NCBI RefSeq assembly: GCF_016592555.1
Contig: NZ_AP014546.1
Coordinates: forward strand, 2,490,501 to 2,554,500
DNA from: Neptunomonas japonica JAMM 1380
Lineage (GTDB): Bacteria; Pseudomonadota; Gammaproteobacteria; Pseudomonadales; Balneatricaceae
Direction: 5' to 3'
Length of the DNA stretch: 64,000 nucleotides
The notes beneath the pieces are model-generated. The model searched no databases, had not been told where the DNA came from, and worked only from the letters and a program-made list of their open reading frames with translations. The translations under genes were made by a program, and so were the position numbers. The stretch's first letter is position 1. Each line of letters begins with the position of its first letter. Of the stretch, positions 1-9,688 are shown one piece after another.

Positions 1-1683
1 CAGCGATTGGGGCTTAGTACGGCTTAGCCAATCGCGCGATTTTGTTGTATTGATAATACGGCAGCCTTTTAAATGGCGGCCTTTACGGCGATATAAGGTA
101 ATTGCTTCTTTTACATGGTCAGGATCAACAATCAGGGCTTCACGGCGTGCACCAAGAAAAGACTCAATCGCGATGCGCCACTTATCTTCGTTGATATCTA
201 CCAGCTCACATATAGGCGTTGATTCAATGCCATACTCAGCCAGTAATTCCATAAGCTCACGGGTGTTATGGCGTACAGGAGCGCGGCCTTGCTTGAGCTG
301 CTCAACCGCTCCTTTCTGGCTCTGAATATTAGTGCGCAACTCGTTAATACGAATCACCGACTCTTCAAATTTGCGACCTATATCGCGCCTGACTGAATCA
401 ACACTCTTCTTTAATTCATCAATAGTATTGTCGACTTCAACAGGTTCTGGCGGCCACACATCCGCCATCATATCTTCACCTGATCGCCATAGATCAACCG
501 AACGTTTTACCAGCGGTAAAAATGTCTCTGGCAGCAGCTGCTCATAATTAGAAAAGCCGACGGTGGTTCTAAACAAACTATAAACATTTTGAATCTTATC
601 TTTTACGACGCCCTCTTCATGTAAACGCGCCGTAATAGAGTTTTCTAATGCCTTAATTTGATGAGCCGCATTCGAGTTGTTGAGCTGAGCACGCGCATCT
701 GCTAAGTGCTGCATCACGCTGCTCATATCTGCTACATGATTTTCTAGCTCGACCTGTACTTTGGCTTCTTTTTCTTGGTTAGCTTCTAAACGCTCCTGCG
801 CATCTTCTTTTTTAAGATCCGCATTTTCAAAACGAGACTCGTGCACTACCCACTCATATTCTGCGGCATTTTTTAGGTTACGCTGTACACCTTTGCACTG
901 CTCTTGAACCTTCTCTAGTTCTGCTATTCGATTAAATACTTCACGGGTTTTTTGTTCCATCGCGCGGTATTCATCAAGCGATTTACGAAACGCACCGACG
1001 TGAACAATATTTTCATCCAGTACAAACTCACGCACAAAACGCGTTGGGCTATCAATCGGCACAAAACGCAGCGCATTTTTAAAGTTTTTAACAAACTTCT
1101 CATCGTCATTCGGCATCTGCGCATCATAACTCAGCGTTGTTGTCACTTCGCGAATAAACTTGCTAGCACGCTTTTCTAAAACCATCTCCGGGCACTGCTT
1201 GAGCAATTGCTCACGCACTTGTACCCACGGTTTAGGCAAGCGTCCATCACCTTCAACAATAGAGAAATCATCTAAGCCAACCGAAAAGTCAGGCAGGATA
1301 AAGCGCCCGAGTATCTCTTCTTCAGGGGATGCGGTAGAGGCATTTATCGCAATACCAATACAGGTTTCTTTAGCGGTTTCGGTGTCAAAAAAACTCAGCG
1401 CCATATAGGTTAGGGAATCTTCCCTGGCCATCGCTTTTTTACTGCCATCATCTAGATAACCCAAGCAGTAGGTGCGTAAAGAGCGCTCACTTTTTTGACC
1501 TGCGGAGGCGTTAAAGCTTAGGTGGCGTTTATGCCCACCCATTAATACGGTTTGAATGGCATCCAGCAAAGCCGATTTACCTGAGCCATTAGGGCCTACA
1601 ATAGCAACATTACCCTTAATAGGTACTTCAACAGCACCCAACACATACCAGTTAACTAACACTATGCGATTAAGCTGTTTCAT
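1..1683 (-). CDS. jetC: SMC-like ATPase JetC/MksB, C-terminus cut off by window edge
   Basis: The reading frame is open from an ATG at 1683 to position 1, so 561 codons are visible and the stop lies outside. A Walker A motif GPNGSGKS sits at residues 30-37, right after a short N-terminal strand, as in SbcC/MukB-type SMC ATPases. From about residue 250 the sequence becomes Glu/Lys/Leu/Ala-rich with heptad character, consistent with the first coiled-coil arm. The missing part should hold the hinge, return arm, signature motif and Walker B. The start overlaps the stop of jetB by 14 bases, so the genes are translationally coupled. In the Wadjet and MksBEF families this is the motor that loads on and extrudes DNA. 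A nuclease gene jetD, which would separate plasmid defence from chromosome maintenance, would lie beyond the left edge. Confidence 0.85.
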   Translation of the reverse strand, partial: MKQLNRIVLVNWYVLGAVEVPIKGNVAIVGPNGSGKSALLDAIQTVLMGGHKRHLSFNASAGQKSERSLRTYCLGYLDDGSKKAMAREDSLTYMALSFFDTETAKETCIGIAINASTASPEEEILGRFILPDFSVGLDDFSIVEGDGRLPKPWVQVREQLLKQCPEMVLEKRASKFIREVTTTLSYDAQMPNDDEKFVKNFKNALRFVPIDSPTRFVREFVLDENIVHVGAFRKSLDEYRAMEQKTREVFNRIAELEKVQEQCKGVQRNLKNAAEYEWVVHESRFENADLKKEDAQERLEANQEKEAKVQVELENHVADMSSVMQHLADARAQLNNSNAAHQIKALENSITARLHEEGVVKDKIQNVYSLFRTTVGFSNYEQLLPETFLPLVKRSVDLWRSGEDMMADVWPPEPVEVDNTIDELKKSVDSVRRDIGRKFEESVIRINELRTNIQSQKGAVEQLKQGRAPVRHNTRELMELLAEYGIESTPICELVDINEDKWRIAIESFLGARREALIVDPDHVKEAITLYRRKGRHLKGCRIINTTKSRDWLSRTKPQSL

Positions 1684-2305
1684 CAGCACTCGCCTCCTCT
1701 GCTTCGGTCAGAGCGTCTCGTGTATCTGGATCACACAATGCTTCTAATTGACCGATATAATCTTCTATTACAACCTGACGAATAGTGGGCTGAATACTGA
1801 AAGGGACATTCTTAGGCTCAGTTTCGTTTGGCTTACCGCGCTCAATAACACCGTGGCGAGCAAATAACGAAAGAATCTCTTTCATGCGTGTTTCGTTCGG
1901 GATCTCTTTACCCGTTAAGTTCTCGTACAACGACAACAATTCATTAATGTTGGTGTAGGCCTTGCCGCTGTCTACTTCAAACTTCTCTAGCTTTTCTTCA
2001 TATTGCTGGCGCATACACAGTAACAATAGAGACTCATCTAAACGTAGTTTTAAATTACGCTCACTGTCTTGCGGCAAGATACCCAAATAAGCTTCATCGG
2101 GTTGGTAGATAAAAGACCAACCAATCGCGGCAAACAAGTTAGTAAAGTAATCGATATGTGAAGAGATAAGGAAGTAGCTATCCCTGTGGGATGAACGATC
2201 AGCATGCAAAAACTGGTTTGTCAGTAACAAATTAGCGGCGTGCGAAAAATCGGCAGCTTCATACTGATCGCTTCGGCTGATTATTTTTTGTAGATCACCA
2301 AGCAT
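1670..2305 (-). CDS. jetB: MksE/JetB-like SMC accessory protein (DUF4194 type)
   Basis: A 211-residue protein with the composition and layout of the small winged-helix KITE subunit (MukE/MksE/JetB). It has an N-terminal all-helical segment, a middle region with [20 protein letters not shown] followed by a helical and winged-helix part around residues 90-190, and an acidic tail. In the family this subunit dimerises and binds the kleisin to regulate the SMC ATPase. Its start overlaps the jetA stop (TAATG) and its end overlaps the jetC start, giving the order kleisin, KITE, SMC that is standard for this operon. Assignment rests on pattern and gene order. No profile search was run. Confidence 0.8.
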   Translation of the reverse strand: MLGDLQKIISRSDQYEAADFSHAANLLLTNQFLHADRSSHRDSYFLISSHIDYFTNLFAAIGWSFIYQPDEAYLGILPQDSERNLKLRLDESLLLLCMRQQYEEKLEKFEVDSGKAYTNINELLSLYENLTGKEIPNETRMKEILSLFARHGVIERGKPNETEPKNVPFSIQPTIRQVVIEDYIGQLEALCDPDTRDALTEAEEASADETA

Positions 2306-3702
2306 TAGCGTTTCCTATAAATAACAAAATCACGACACTCAACCATTCCGGCCACACGGGTGTATTGATCATTAAACTGGATGTTGAACTGTTCAGCGGT
2401 TTTCTTGGCTTTTTTACCAAGTGATGCCAAATGGCGGATATAACTGAAGCAGATATAATCTTCGATACTATCAATTTCAAACTCATCTGCACGTAGCGTT
2501 TCTTTGCTAGCCAAATGGCGATCCAGATACGCATCTATACGATCTATTCTCACTTCTCGACGCTCTTTAAACTCTTTAAATAGCTGTCGTAATTCAAGCG
2601 CTTTAGGGTCAATGATTTGCTGGCGTATCACCCGTGGTTCAGCCTGTATACGGCGTTTAAACGGCGCGCGCACACTCGCAGGAGAGATAAAACTCACCTC
2701 TTCAAGCGTATCAATCAGTGGTAAAGCATCATCTTTGGCCGCTTCTTTTATTAAGCGGGACAAACGAGATGCCATACCCGGTGTGGTTTTATCCATATAG
2801 CGGACAGTATCAGCAACACGTTTTTCTAGGCGATAGCGGAAATCATCAATGGTATCTAAACGCTTATCTACTGAGTCAAAAATACGAACAATGCGGTTTA
2901 TATGCAGATGCACCATCGCCTCTGCATCATCATATTCGGATTCAAACTGTTCTTGGTAATGACGCGTCAAAGCATCTAACTTAATCGTATCAAACTGTAA
3001 ATCACGCAGTAGTGATAAGATCTGGCGCCTAAACCTAAAAGGGTTATTTTTAGTTTTCAGCGTTTTATAGTCAGATACCAGTATCCGCTCAACAAAGCGA
3101 TCAAAGAAACCACGCACCACTTCTTGTGGGCTCTGCGCATGCGACAAGCTAATTTTAAGTTCTCGTAGGCCCAGCATCATATCAGTCAGGTGGGCGCTAA
3201 AGTCAGCAGAGGTCTGTGCAGCTTCTGATAACGTGATACCTCGCCCTGCGGGGTCATTAACGGCAGACTCTAACGAGCTGAGCACATTCAATACAGCACC
3301 ACCGTATGAGCGCTTTTCTAAATTAGAAATCGACACTAATGAGCGTAACAAATAGCTGATAGATGGCGACATTAAAACAAAAGTACGGTAGATACGTTGC
3401 TCTTCTTCAACCCAACCGGTTTGCACAAGACGTCTGTAAATACGGTTAGTATATTCAGCCGTAGAACGTGGCAGTTCTTCTGATTCAGAACCATCTTCTT
3501 CCTCAGGCTCCCATCGACGTACACCCAAGCGAACTACCGCGTTTTCAATGGTGGAGCGCACCAAGTCTTTTGGAATAAATGGGTCGATTAAGTCTTCATC
3601 AAAAAAAAGGTCTGCTAACTGCAGCAAAACGGCTTGATAGATATGACGGTTTTTACCCGACAAAGGTAAAAAAAGATCATCAGGGAGCTTGTTAAAAAGC
3701 AT
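2305..3702 (-). CDS. jetA: MksF/JetA-like kleisin of a Wadjet/MksBEF complex
   Basis: A 465-residue, soluble, charged and mostly helical protein. Its N-terminus ([20 protein letters not shown]) matches the opening I associate with the JetA family of Wadjet systems. A winged-helix-like region fills about residues 20-140, a long helical region follows, and a C-terminal part near residues 390-460 would be the kleisin end that contacts the SMC head. It is the first gene of the operon, so the promoter should lie in the 211-base gap upstream (3703-3913). I judge it nearer to the JetA form of the non-type-I systems than to the DUF3375 form, from memory of the families only. Confidence 0.78.
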   Translation of the reverse strand: MLFNKLPDDLFLPLSGKNRHIYQAVLLQLADLFFDEDLIDPFIPKDLVRSTIENAVVRLGVRRWEPEEEDGSESEELPRSTAEYTNRIYRRLVQTGWVEEEQRIYRTFVLMSPSISYLLRSLVSISNLEKRSYGGAVLNVLSSLESAVNDPAGRGITLSEAAQTSADFSAHLTDMMLGLRELKISLSHAQSPQEVVRGFFDRFVERILVSDYKTLKTKNNPFRFRRQILSLLRDLQFDTIKLDALTRHYQEQFESEYDDAEAMVHLHINRIVRIFDSVDKRLDTIDDFRYRLEKRVADTVRYMDKTTPGMASRLSRLIKEAAKDDALPLIDTLEEVSFISPASVRAPFKRRIQAEPRVIRQQIIDPKALELRQLFKEFKERREVRIDRIDAYLDRHLASKETLRADEFEIDSIEDYICFSYIRHLASLGKKAKKTAEQFNIQFNDQYTRVAGMVECRDFVIYRKR

Positions 3703-3845
3703 TCAGCATCCAATATGAATTAGGCTACTTACTCGACAAGCAGCGCTTTGTTATAAATTTGTATCAGCATTGAATTTTAGCCTAGCTAGACATGACAAAT
3801 CTATACATCTGGATTAAAGGTGGCATATTAAGACGCCAGACAAAC

Positions 3846-3870
3846 AAAACCCCGGCATATAGGCCAGGGC
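3846..3870 (-). terminator. Rho-independent terminator after amt
   Basis: Read on the minus strand, CCCTGGC and GCCGGGG form a 7-bp stem with one G-U pair around a 6-base loop, followed by TTTTG. It lies about 45 bases past the amt stop codon. Confidence 0.7.
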
Positions 3871-3913
3871 TTCTTGTGTGCCGCCTCAACAGCACTGGTT
3901 AAAATTGAATCAA

Positions 3914-5122
3914 TTAATCATTCGTTGTTGATTCAATTTTATGGATACTTAGATCAGCACCGTTAAACTCTTCTTCATCACTAAGGCGTAAACCCAACAC
4001 CGCTTTGATACCGCCATAGACAATAGCAGCACCCACAACAGCAACGAGGATACCGGCAAATGTTCCGATAACCTGAGACATCAAGCTAACGCCACCTAAG
4101 CCACCAAGTGCTTCACTGCCAAAGATACCTGCAGCAATACCACCCCAAACGCCACATAAACCATGTAGTGGCCATACACCTAATACATCATCAATTTTCC
4201 ATTTATTCTGCTGCAGCGTAAACATCCATACAAAAACGACACCCGCAATGGCTCCAACCACCAACGCACCAATTGGGTGCATTACATCTGAACCGGCGCA
4301 AACCGCAACCAAACCCGCTAACGGACCGTTATGTATAAAACCAGGGTCGTTTTTTCCAACGACTAACGCCGCAATAATACCGCCGACCATCGCCATTAAT
4401 GAGTTCACTGCGACCAAGCCAGAAACGCCATCCAATGTTTGCGCCGACATCACATTAAAGCCGAACCAACCAATAGAAAGGATCCATGCACCCAATGCTA
4501 AGAATGGAATATTAGAAGGAGGAAAGGCCACTAAACGACCATTACGGTAACGCCCTTTACGTATACCTAAAAACAGCACAGCCACCAAAGCTATCCAACC
4601 GCCGACGCCGTGTACAACAACGGATCCTGCAAAATCATGAAAACCTGCACCAAATGATGACTCTAGCCATGCTTGAAAACCAAAATTACCATTCCAGATA
4701 ATGCCTTCAAAGAGCGGATAAACAAAAGCAACCGTTAACGTTGATGCAAAAAGAACAGGCCAAAACTTAGCACGTTCAGCAATACCACCTGACACAATCG
4801 CCGGAATAGCCGCAGCAAACGTCATCAAGAAGAAGAATTTAACTAACTCATAACCATTACCTGCGGCGAGTGTTTCGGCATCTTGGAAAAAAGTAACGTC
4901 ATACGCAATCCAGTAGCCGATAAAGAAATAAGCGACAGCAGAAAAACCAAAATCTGTCATGATTTTAACCAGTGCGTTCACTTGGTTTTTATGACGTACT
5001 GTTCCTACTTCTAAAAAGGCAAAGCCAGCATGCATAGCAAATACCATGATGGCTCCCATCAGTATAAACAGGGTATTTGAGCTTTGAACTAGCGTCTCAA
5101 CGGCACTATTAACATTATCCAC
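3914..5122 (-). CDS. amt: Ammonium transporter, Amt family
   Basis: A 402-residue polytopic inner-membrane protein that conducts ammonium or ammonia. About eleven hydrophobic segments are visible, with the family's twin-histidine pore residues in FHDFAGSVVVHGVGG (first His near residue 170) and WPLHGLCGVWGG (near 318). It also has the GFAFLEVGTVR motif in helix 1 and SGGIAERAKF. Unlike E. coli AmtB it has no cleavable signal sequence. The start is a GTG at 5122 with a strong GAGGAG seven bases upstream. No PII gene (glnK) is adjacent, so the usual glnK-amtB pair is split here. I found no convincing -24/-12 sigma-54 promoter in the 263 bases upstream, which is unexpected for a nitrogen-regulated gene. 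Confidence 0.93.
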   Translation of the reverse strand: MDNVNSAVETLVQSSNTLFILMGAIMVFAMHAGFAFLEVGTVRHKNQVNALVKIMTDFGFSAVAYFFIGYWIAYDVTFFQDAETLAAGNGYELVKFFFLMTFAAAIPAIVSGGIAERAKFWPVLFASTLTVAFVYPLFEGIIWNGNFGFQAWLESSFGAGFHDFAGSVVVHGVGGWIALVAVLFLGIRKGRYRNGRLVAFPPSNIPFLALGAWILSIGWFGFNVMSAQTLDGVSGLVAVNSLMAMVGGIIAALVVGKNDPGFIHNGPLAGLVAVCAGSDVMHPIGALVVGAIAGVVFVWMFTLQQNKWKIDDVLGVWPLHGLCGVWGGIAAGIFGSEALGGLGGVSLMSQVIGTFAGILVAVVGAAIVYGGIKAVLGLRLSDEEEFNGADLSIHKIESTTND

Positions 5123-5308
5123 GAATATCTCCTCAGTTCATGCAGGTGTATACTTTTTGCACTATCTTGGTGCGTTTTCTTATATTTAACCCCAAAGAGG
5201 TGCGCTTATGTCGATACCCACTTATTTGAATACAAGATAGACACTCAAAATTTTGAGCTAATACCTTGTTTTATCTAAAGTAAATAACGAGACGCGCACG
5301 TTTGGTGC

Positions 5309-5333
5309 AAAAAGACCTCTAAAAGAGGTCTTG
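5309..5333 (-). terminator. Rho-independent terminator after rlmKL
   Basis: On the minus strand AAGACCTCT and AGAGGTCTT form a perfect 9-bp stem around TTT, followed by TTTGC. It lies about 55 bases beyond the rlmKL stop and separates that gene from the amt promoter region. Confidence 0.8.
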
Positions 5334-5385
5334 TGTCGCACTAATACAAAGCATGAATTATGCCAAAAGGAAGTATCGCACCAAC

Positions 5386-7530
5386 TTAAGGCCAGCGTAT
5401 TTCGAAGCAGCTATGAATACGCGCATTGCGCTTAAAGTCAGGGTCGATGGTTTTCTGAGTGATTTCTTTAATATCGAAACCTGAAAGTAGCTCATAATCC
5501 AGCTTAAAGCGGCGATAGTTATTAGAGAAGATAAGTACACCACCTTTGCGCAGTAGTCGCATTGATAGCTTGATCAGGTCAACATGATCGCGCTGCACAT
5601 CCAGTACATCTAACATTTTCTTAGAGTTTGAAAACGTCGGCGGGTCTAGAAAGATCATGTCATAGGCAGGCTTACGCTGCTTCTTCAACCAGCTTAAACA
5701 GTCTGCTTCTATAAAGTGATGGTCTTTACTGTTGAAGCCATTCAGTGCCATGTTCTTCATTGCCCACTGAAGATAGGTCGCCGACATGTCTACACTGGTT
5801 GTCGAACGAGCACCACCAACCGCGGCATGCACACTCGCAGAGGCGGTATAGCAAAACAGGTTCAAGAAGTCTTTTCCATCTGATTGCTGTTGAATTTGAT
5901 GGCGCACAGGACGGTGATCCAAAAACAAACCGGTATCAAGGTAATCGTGTAAGTTAATTCTAAAACGACAGCCATGCTCTTGAACTTCAAAAAAGCGCCC
6001 AACACTGGCTTGTTTGTTGTACTGTCCTGTGCCGCTTTGGCGCTTACGCTGCTTTAATACGACCTTACGCGGATTAACGTCAAGCGCTTCAGGGATAGCC
6101 GCCAGCACGTCTTTAATACGATCAAAGGCTTTTACCTTATCAACCGAAGCAGGAGCTGCGTATTCCTGCACATGCACCCAGTCATTATACAAATCAACGG
6201 CTACTGCATATTCAGGCATATCTGCATCATATAGACGGTAGCACCCGATTTGCTGCTGTTTTTGCCACTTCTTTAAGCTTTTGAGGTTTTTCTTTAGGCG
6301 ATTGGCAAACATTTGAGCGTTATCACTCAGCGCTGCCACAACCTCTTCCGTGCTCTCTTCACCGGGCTTAACGTCATTGCGATCTGCATATAAGGTATAC
6401 AAAAACAAACGGCCATCGATCGGGCCATTATTTAAGCTATAGCTTTTATCTGCTTTAAGCCCCACGACTTGGCATAGCTCAGGGTTACCGGTAAAGATGG
6501 CAGCTTTCCAACCTGCAAAGTCCTGCTTTAGAGCATCGCCAATATGACGATACAAGAACATTAGTTCAGACTCATCTCCCATACGCTCGCCATAAGGAGG
6601 ATTAGTAACAAGTAGCCCAGGAGAGTTTTCTGGGACTACCATCTGCTCAACAGAAGCCCGCTTAAAGCTAATAACCTCGCTAACACCTGCTCTTTGGGCA
6701 TTATCTTTGGCGAGTTCAAGCACTGAGCCATCCTGATCCGATCCATAAAAGCGTGCAGTCAGGCCCTCTAAACCGGCTTTTTTACGCTCATCGGCTTCAT
6801 CTAGCAGCGCTAACCAAAGCTCTGCTTTATGCTGCTTCCAACGCTCAAAACCAAACTGCTCACGTAATATACCCGGCGCAATATCTGCCGCCATTAAAGC
6901 GCCTTCAATTATCAAGGTGCCTGAACCACACATAGGGTCAAACAGAACAGGGCTGTCTGCAGCCAATTTTGGCCACGAAGCACGGCGCAATATAGCAGCT
7001 GCCAAATTTTCTTTTAATGGTGCGGCCCCTGCACGCGTTCGATAACCACGGCGATGTAAACTACCGCCAGATAAATCCAGTGACAAGCTCAGCTTACCGC
7101 GATAGATATGTGCATGGATTCGTAAATCAGGATTATCACGGTCAACACTTGGGCGCACTCCCGTTTTATCGCGGACCTGGTCAACGATGGCATCCTTAAC
7201 TTTTAAGGCACCAAAGTGAGTGTGATTAATAGAATCTGTTTTACCGGTAAACGCCACCAGTATTGAAGCGTCCTCATGCATATGCTCCAACCAGTTAACC
7301 GATTGCACCGCATCATAGAGCTGCTCAGCTGTTTCTACGTTTTCTTCAATAAGAGGTAATAAAATCCGATTAGCTAAACGCGACCATAAACACGCACGAT
7401 AGGCCTGTTCAATCTCACCACTGAACTCAGCACCCGTCGCCGTTTGTTTGACCTCAGCTGCACCTAATTCGGTTAACTCAGTGACTAGCAGTAATTCCAG
7501 CCCTTTTGGACAGGTTGCAAAAAATTTCAT
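5386..7530 (-). CDS. rlmL: Bifunctional 23S rRNA methyltransferase RlmKL
   Basis: A 714-residue protein close in length to E. coli RlmKL (702). The N-terminal part is a THUMP/ferredoxin-like RNA-binding region. The first methyltransferase domain carries DPMCGSGTLIIEGALMAADI near residue 195 and the catalytic TNPPYGER near 310 (RlmL, m2G2445). The second, C-terminal Rossmann methyltransferase contains FLNLFCYTAS and LDPPTFSNSKKM near 630 (RlmK, m7G2069). Both active modules look complete. The gene is monocistronic between its own terminator and a divergent intergenic region shared with rmf. Confidence 0.95.
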   Translation of the reverse strand: MKFFATCPKGLELLLVTELTELGAAEVKQTATGAEFSGEIEQAYRACLWSRLANRILLPLIEENVETAEQLYDAVQSVNWLEHMHEDASILVAFTGKTDSINHTHFGALKVKDAIVDQVRDKTGVRPSVDRDNPDLRIHAHIYRGKLSLSLDLSGGSLHRRGYRTRAGAAPLKENLAAAILRRASWPKLAADSPVLFDPMCGSGTLIIEGALMAADIAPGILREQFGFERWKQHKAELWLALLDEADERKKAGLEGLTARFYGSDQDGSVLELAKDNAQRAGVSEVISFKRASVEQMVVPENSPGLLVTNPPYGERMGDESELMFLYRHIGDALKQDFAGWKAAIFTGNPELCQVVGLKADKSYSLNNGPIDGRLFLYTLYADRNDVKPGEESTEEVVAALSDNAQMFANRLKKNLKSLKKWQKQQQIGCYRLYDADMPEYAVAVDLYNDWVHVQEYAAPASVDKVKAFDRIKDVLAAIPEALDVNPRKVVLKQRKRQSGTGQYNKQASVGRFFEVQEHGCRFRINLHDYLDTGLFLDHRPVRHQIQQQSDGKDFLNLFCYTASASVHAAVGGARSTTSVDMSATYLQWAMKNMALNGFNSKDHHFIEADCLSWLKKQRKPAYDMIFLDPPTFSNSKKMLDVLDVQRDHVDLIKLSMRLLRKGGVLIFSNNYRRFKLDYELLSGFDIKEITQKTIDPDFKRNARIHSCFEIRWP

Positions 7531-7859
7531 ATATATTCCAATTTAGGGGTACTGTCTGCAAAAAACCATGAGATCAAACAGTTACAATTTTATTCAATAA
7601 AAATCACTCAGTAGTGATTTTTTTTCATATCTTTTTTCTGCATTAACAAACTGATCTAAGCTGCTGATAGCGCACCTTTTTTGCAAATGCTTACTATTAA
7701 AAACAAATTACTAATAGATAATTCCAATCGCATTCTCTAAAAAATTTCGTTATCTATATAGGTCTGTGATGAGCCAAAAATGGAATAAATCACAACCTTG
7801 AGAAAATCCAGTCTCAGAGATTCACACTCTAATAATAACGTAACAGAGGCACTTTCTAT
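7531..7859. other. Intergenic region between divergent rlmKL and rmf
   Basis: These 329 bases are AT-rich and must carry the promoters of both rlmKL (leftward) and rmf (rightward). I see no open frame worth reporting. The one clear structure is the hairpin at 7600-7625. No -35/-10 pair close enough to consensus to report was found, which fits the stress-controlled promoter known for rmf. Confidence 0.5.
7600..7625 (+). terminator. Isolated terminator-like hairpin between rlmKL and rmf
   Basis: AAAATCACT and AGTGATTTT form a 9-bp stem with loop CAGT, and the stem runs into a further TTTT on the plus strand. No plus-strand gene lies upstream of it. It would stop transcription coming out of the rlmKL antisense strand before it enters rmf, or end a short unannotated transcript. 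Confidence 0.45.
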
Positions 7860-8066
7860 ATGAAGAGACAGAAACGCGATAAAGCTTCAACTCTTTTCAA
7901 TCGCGGCTTTCAGGCAGGCCTAAGTGGGAAATCACATGATGATTGTCCTGTTAAAGTAATCGACTTACGCAGCCACTGGATGAGTGGATGGCGTGAAGGT
8001 CGAGAAGCACAATGGAATGGAATGGTAGGTGTATCAGCCATTCAGGCTCACCCAGCACTACATTAA
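7860..8066 (+). CDS. rmf: Ribosome modulation factor
   Basis: A 68-residue basic protein starting MKRQKRDKA, with the conserved RGFQAGLSGKS, CP, and RSHWMSGWREGREAQ blocks of RMF. RMF binds the 30S subunit and drives 70S ribosomes into inactive 100S dimers in stationary phase or starvation. It is longer than the 55-residue E. coli protein because of an extra C-terminal tail. An AGAGG lies about 12 bases before the ATG, a rather long spacing. A strong terminator follows at 8092. Confidence 0.93.
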   Translation: MKRQKRDKASTLFNRGFQAGLSGKSHDDCPVKVIDLRSHWMSGWREGREAQWNGMVGVSAIQAHPALH

Positions 8067-8091
8067 TGTTACCTCCCCTTTACAACAGACT

Positions 8092-8119
8092 AAGCTCCTC
8101 TACGTGAGGAGCTTCTTTT
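8092..8119 (+). terminator. Rho-independent terminator of rmf
   Basis: GCTCCTC and GAGGAGC form a perfect 7-bp stem around TACGT, extended by flanking AA/TT pairs and followed by TTCTTTT. It lies 26 bases after the rmf stop and just before the convergent pyrD stop. Confidence 0.88.
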
Positions 8120-8129
8120 ATCTTCGCCA

Positions 8130-9158
8130 TTATTTTATAGGCAATGCCTGAATCGCCTTAACAGAATCGCTAACTAAAGCGGGCCCTTTATAAATAAAAC
8201 CGGAATACACTTGAACCAAACTAGCGCCCGCTTCAATTTTCTCTGCCGCGTCAAAACCTTCAGTAATGCCACCCACACCAATAATCGGTAAGGCGCCATC
8301 AAGCGCTTTAGATAAAGTGCGAATAACTTTAGTCGACTTGTTTCGTACCGGCGCACCACTCAGCCCACCAGCCTCAGCTTGTATGGGTGAACTTTCCACA
8401 CCTTCACGAGAAACTGTCGTATTGGTCGCTATCACTCCGTCCATTTCATATGTCTTCAAAGACTCAGCAACCATCTCTGTTTCTTCATCTGTCATATCAG
8501 GTGCTATTTTCACAGCGATGGGTACATAACGATCATGTAGATTTGCTTGCTTGGCCTGTTCGTTTTTAAGCGCTTCAAGCAACGTATTTAAAGAGTCCCC
8601 AAACTGTAGCGTTCTCAACCCAGGTGTATTTGGAGATGAAATATTAACCGCTATATACGACGCTCTTGAATATACCTTCCTTAAACAGTAGATATAGTCG
8701 CTGTTTGCATCTTCATTACTGGTGTCTTTATTCTTGCCAATATTAATACCTAAGACGCCGTTATAGCGCGCTCTATCAATATTGACAAGTAACTCATCAA
8801 CACCATGATTATTAAAACCCATACGGTTTATGATGGCGTTATGCTCAGGAATACGAAACAAACGCGGTTTTGGGTTACCCAGTTGAGGGCGCGGAGTCAC
8901 GGTGCCCACCTCAACAAAACCGAACCCCATTGCCGCGAGTCCATCAATAGCAGAACCGTTCTTGTCCAACCCAGCCGCTAGACCAACGGGGTTTGCAAAA
9001 CGAATACCCATAACCTCTGTCGGCACATCAAGACTTTCAGCGCCAAGTAGTGACGGAAGTCCAAGTGAAGCAGACAGATTCATGCTGCTTAAAGCAATAT
9101 GATGCGAGCGCTCTGCATCCATGCTGAACATTAGGGATTTTGCTAAAGAATAGAGCAT
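8130..9158 (-). CDS. pyrD: Dihydroorotate dehydrogenase (quinone), class 2
   Basis: Catalyses the membrane-associated, quinone-linked oxidation of dihydroorotate to orotate in pyrimidine synthesis. From the ATG at 9158 the protein has 342 residues (E. coli 336) and begins with the N-terminal amphipathic helix [20 protein letters not shown] that marks class 2 enzymes. It retains [32 protein letters not shown], the catalytic-serine segment [12 protein letters not shown] and the FMN-phosphate loop GVGGI. A frame-extending ATG at 9191 is rejected because it falls inside a TATAAT box and upstream of the likely transcript start. Confidence 0.95.
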   Translation of the reverse strand: MLYSLAKSLMFSMDAERSHHIALSSMNLSASLGLPSLLGAESLDVPTEVMGIRFANPVGLAAGLDKNGSAIDGLAAMGFGFVEVGTVTPRPQLGNPKPRLFRIPEHNAIINRMGFNNHGVDELLVNIDRARYNGVLGINIGKNKDTSNEDANSDYIYCLRKVYSRASYIAVNISSPNTPGLRTLQFGDSLNTLLEALKNEQAKQANLHDRYVPIAVKIAPDMTDEETEMVAESLKTYEMDGVIATNTTVSREGVESSPIQAEAGGLSGAPVRNKSTKVIRTLSKALDGALPIIGVGGITEGFDAAEKIEAGASLVQVYSGFIYKGPALVSDSVKAIQALPIK

Positions 9159-9189
9159 AACCAAACCGTTTTTGAAAAAAGATGGCGGC

Positions 9190-9218
9190 ATTATAACGGC
9201 GCAACGACAGTTTTACAT
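9190..9218 (-). promoter_or_regulatory. Probable pyrD promoter
   Basis: On the minus strand a perfect TATAAT lies at 9195-9190, preceded at about 17 bases by a weak -35 (ATGTAA). The transcript would begin near 9183, some 25 bases before the pyrD ATG at 9158. The predicted start lies in a C-rich stretch, similar to the start-site region used for pyrimidine control of E. coli pyrD. Regulation of that kind here is only a suggestion. Confidence 0.45.
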
Positions 9219-9223
9219 CCCGC

Positions 9224-9445
9224 CTATACAATTCGTATGATTGTTTTAAATTTACCTGCTGCATCGAAGCTAATTTTAAAGCTGCCAACAATACCGTTAT
9301 GAAGCAAAAAAGGCTGCAAAATATCAGCAGGAAAGCGCACAGAGCGCCCATCTCTTGCATAAGTAGAAACCATACAACTGGGGGCCCGATATTGCTTTAC
9401 ATATTCATCGGGAGAAATACGTATATCAACAATAATTTCATTCAT
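9224..9445 (-). CDS. DUF2835 family small protein
   Basis: A 73-residue protein (from the ATG at 9445) with the DUF2835 pattern: DIRISPDEYVKQYR, an invariant-looking DGRSVRFPADILQPFL, and a terminal strand HNGIVGSFKISFD. The family is common beside housekeeping genes of gammaproteobacteria and has no known function. An upstream TTG at 9475 in the same frame would add ten residues without family similarity. It lies just upstream of pyrD on the same strand, but pyrD appears to have its own promoter. Confidence 0.85.
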   Translation of the reverse strand: MNEIIVDIRISPDEYVKQYRAPSCMVSTYARDGRSVRFPADILQPFLLHNGIVGSFKISFDAAGKFKTIIRIV

Positions 9446-9688
9446 AGCTGCGTAATTGTCGCTCTCTTCACTCAAATTCTGTTGCTATTATATGCCCCAA
9501 CACCCTAAGTAGTGAAGCAATCCAAGGCTACACATCAATGTAAACAACCTATATTTTGCATATAAACCAAGACAAACCGCCACCCTAAAGAGATTTAGCC
9601 CTTACTAATCAAGTCATTGATATTACAGGCTGCTTAATGAATAATGACTCTTCGTTTATCTACTTTCAGCTTGGATCACGAACTCGGA

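Noticed and set aside
9156..9191. Longer pyrD start at 9191
   Set aside because: That ATG overlaps a perfect TATAAT and would be upstream of the transcript start. The ATG at 9158 matches the class 2 N-terminus.
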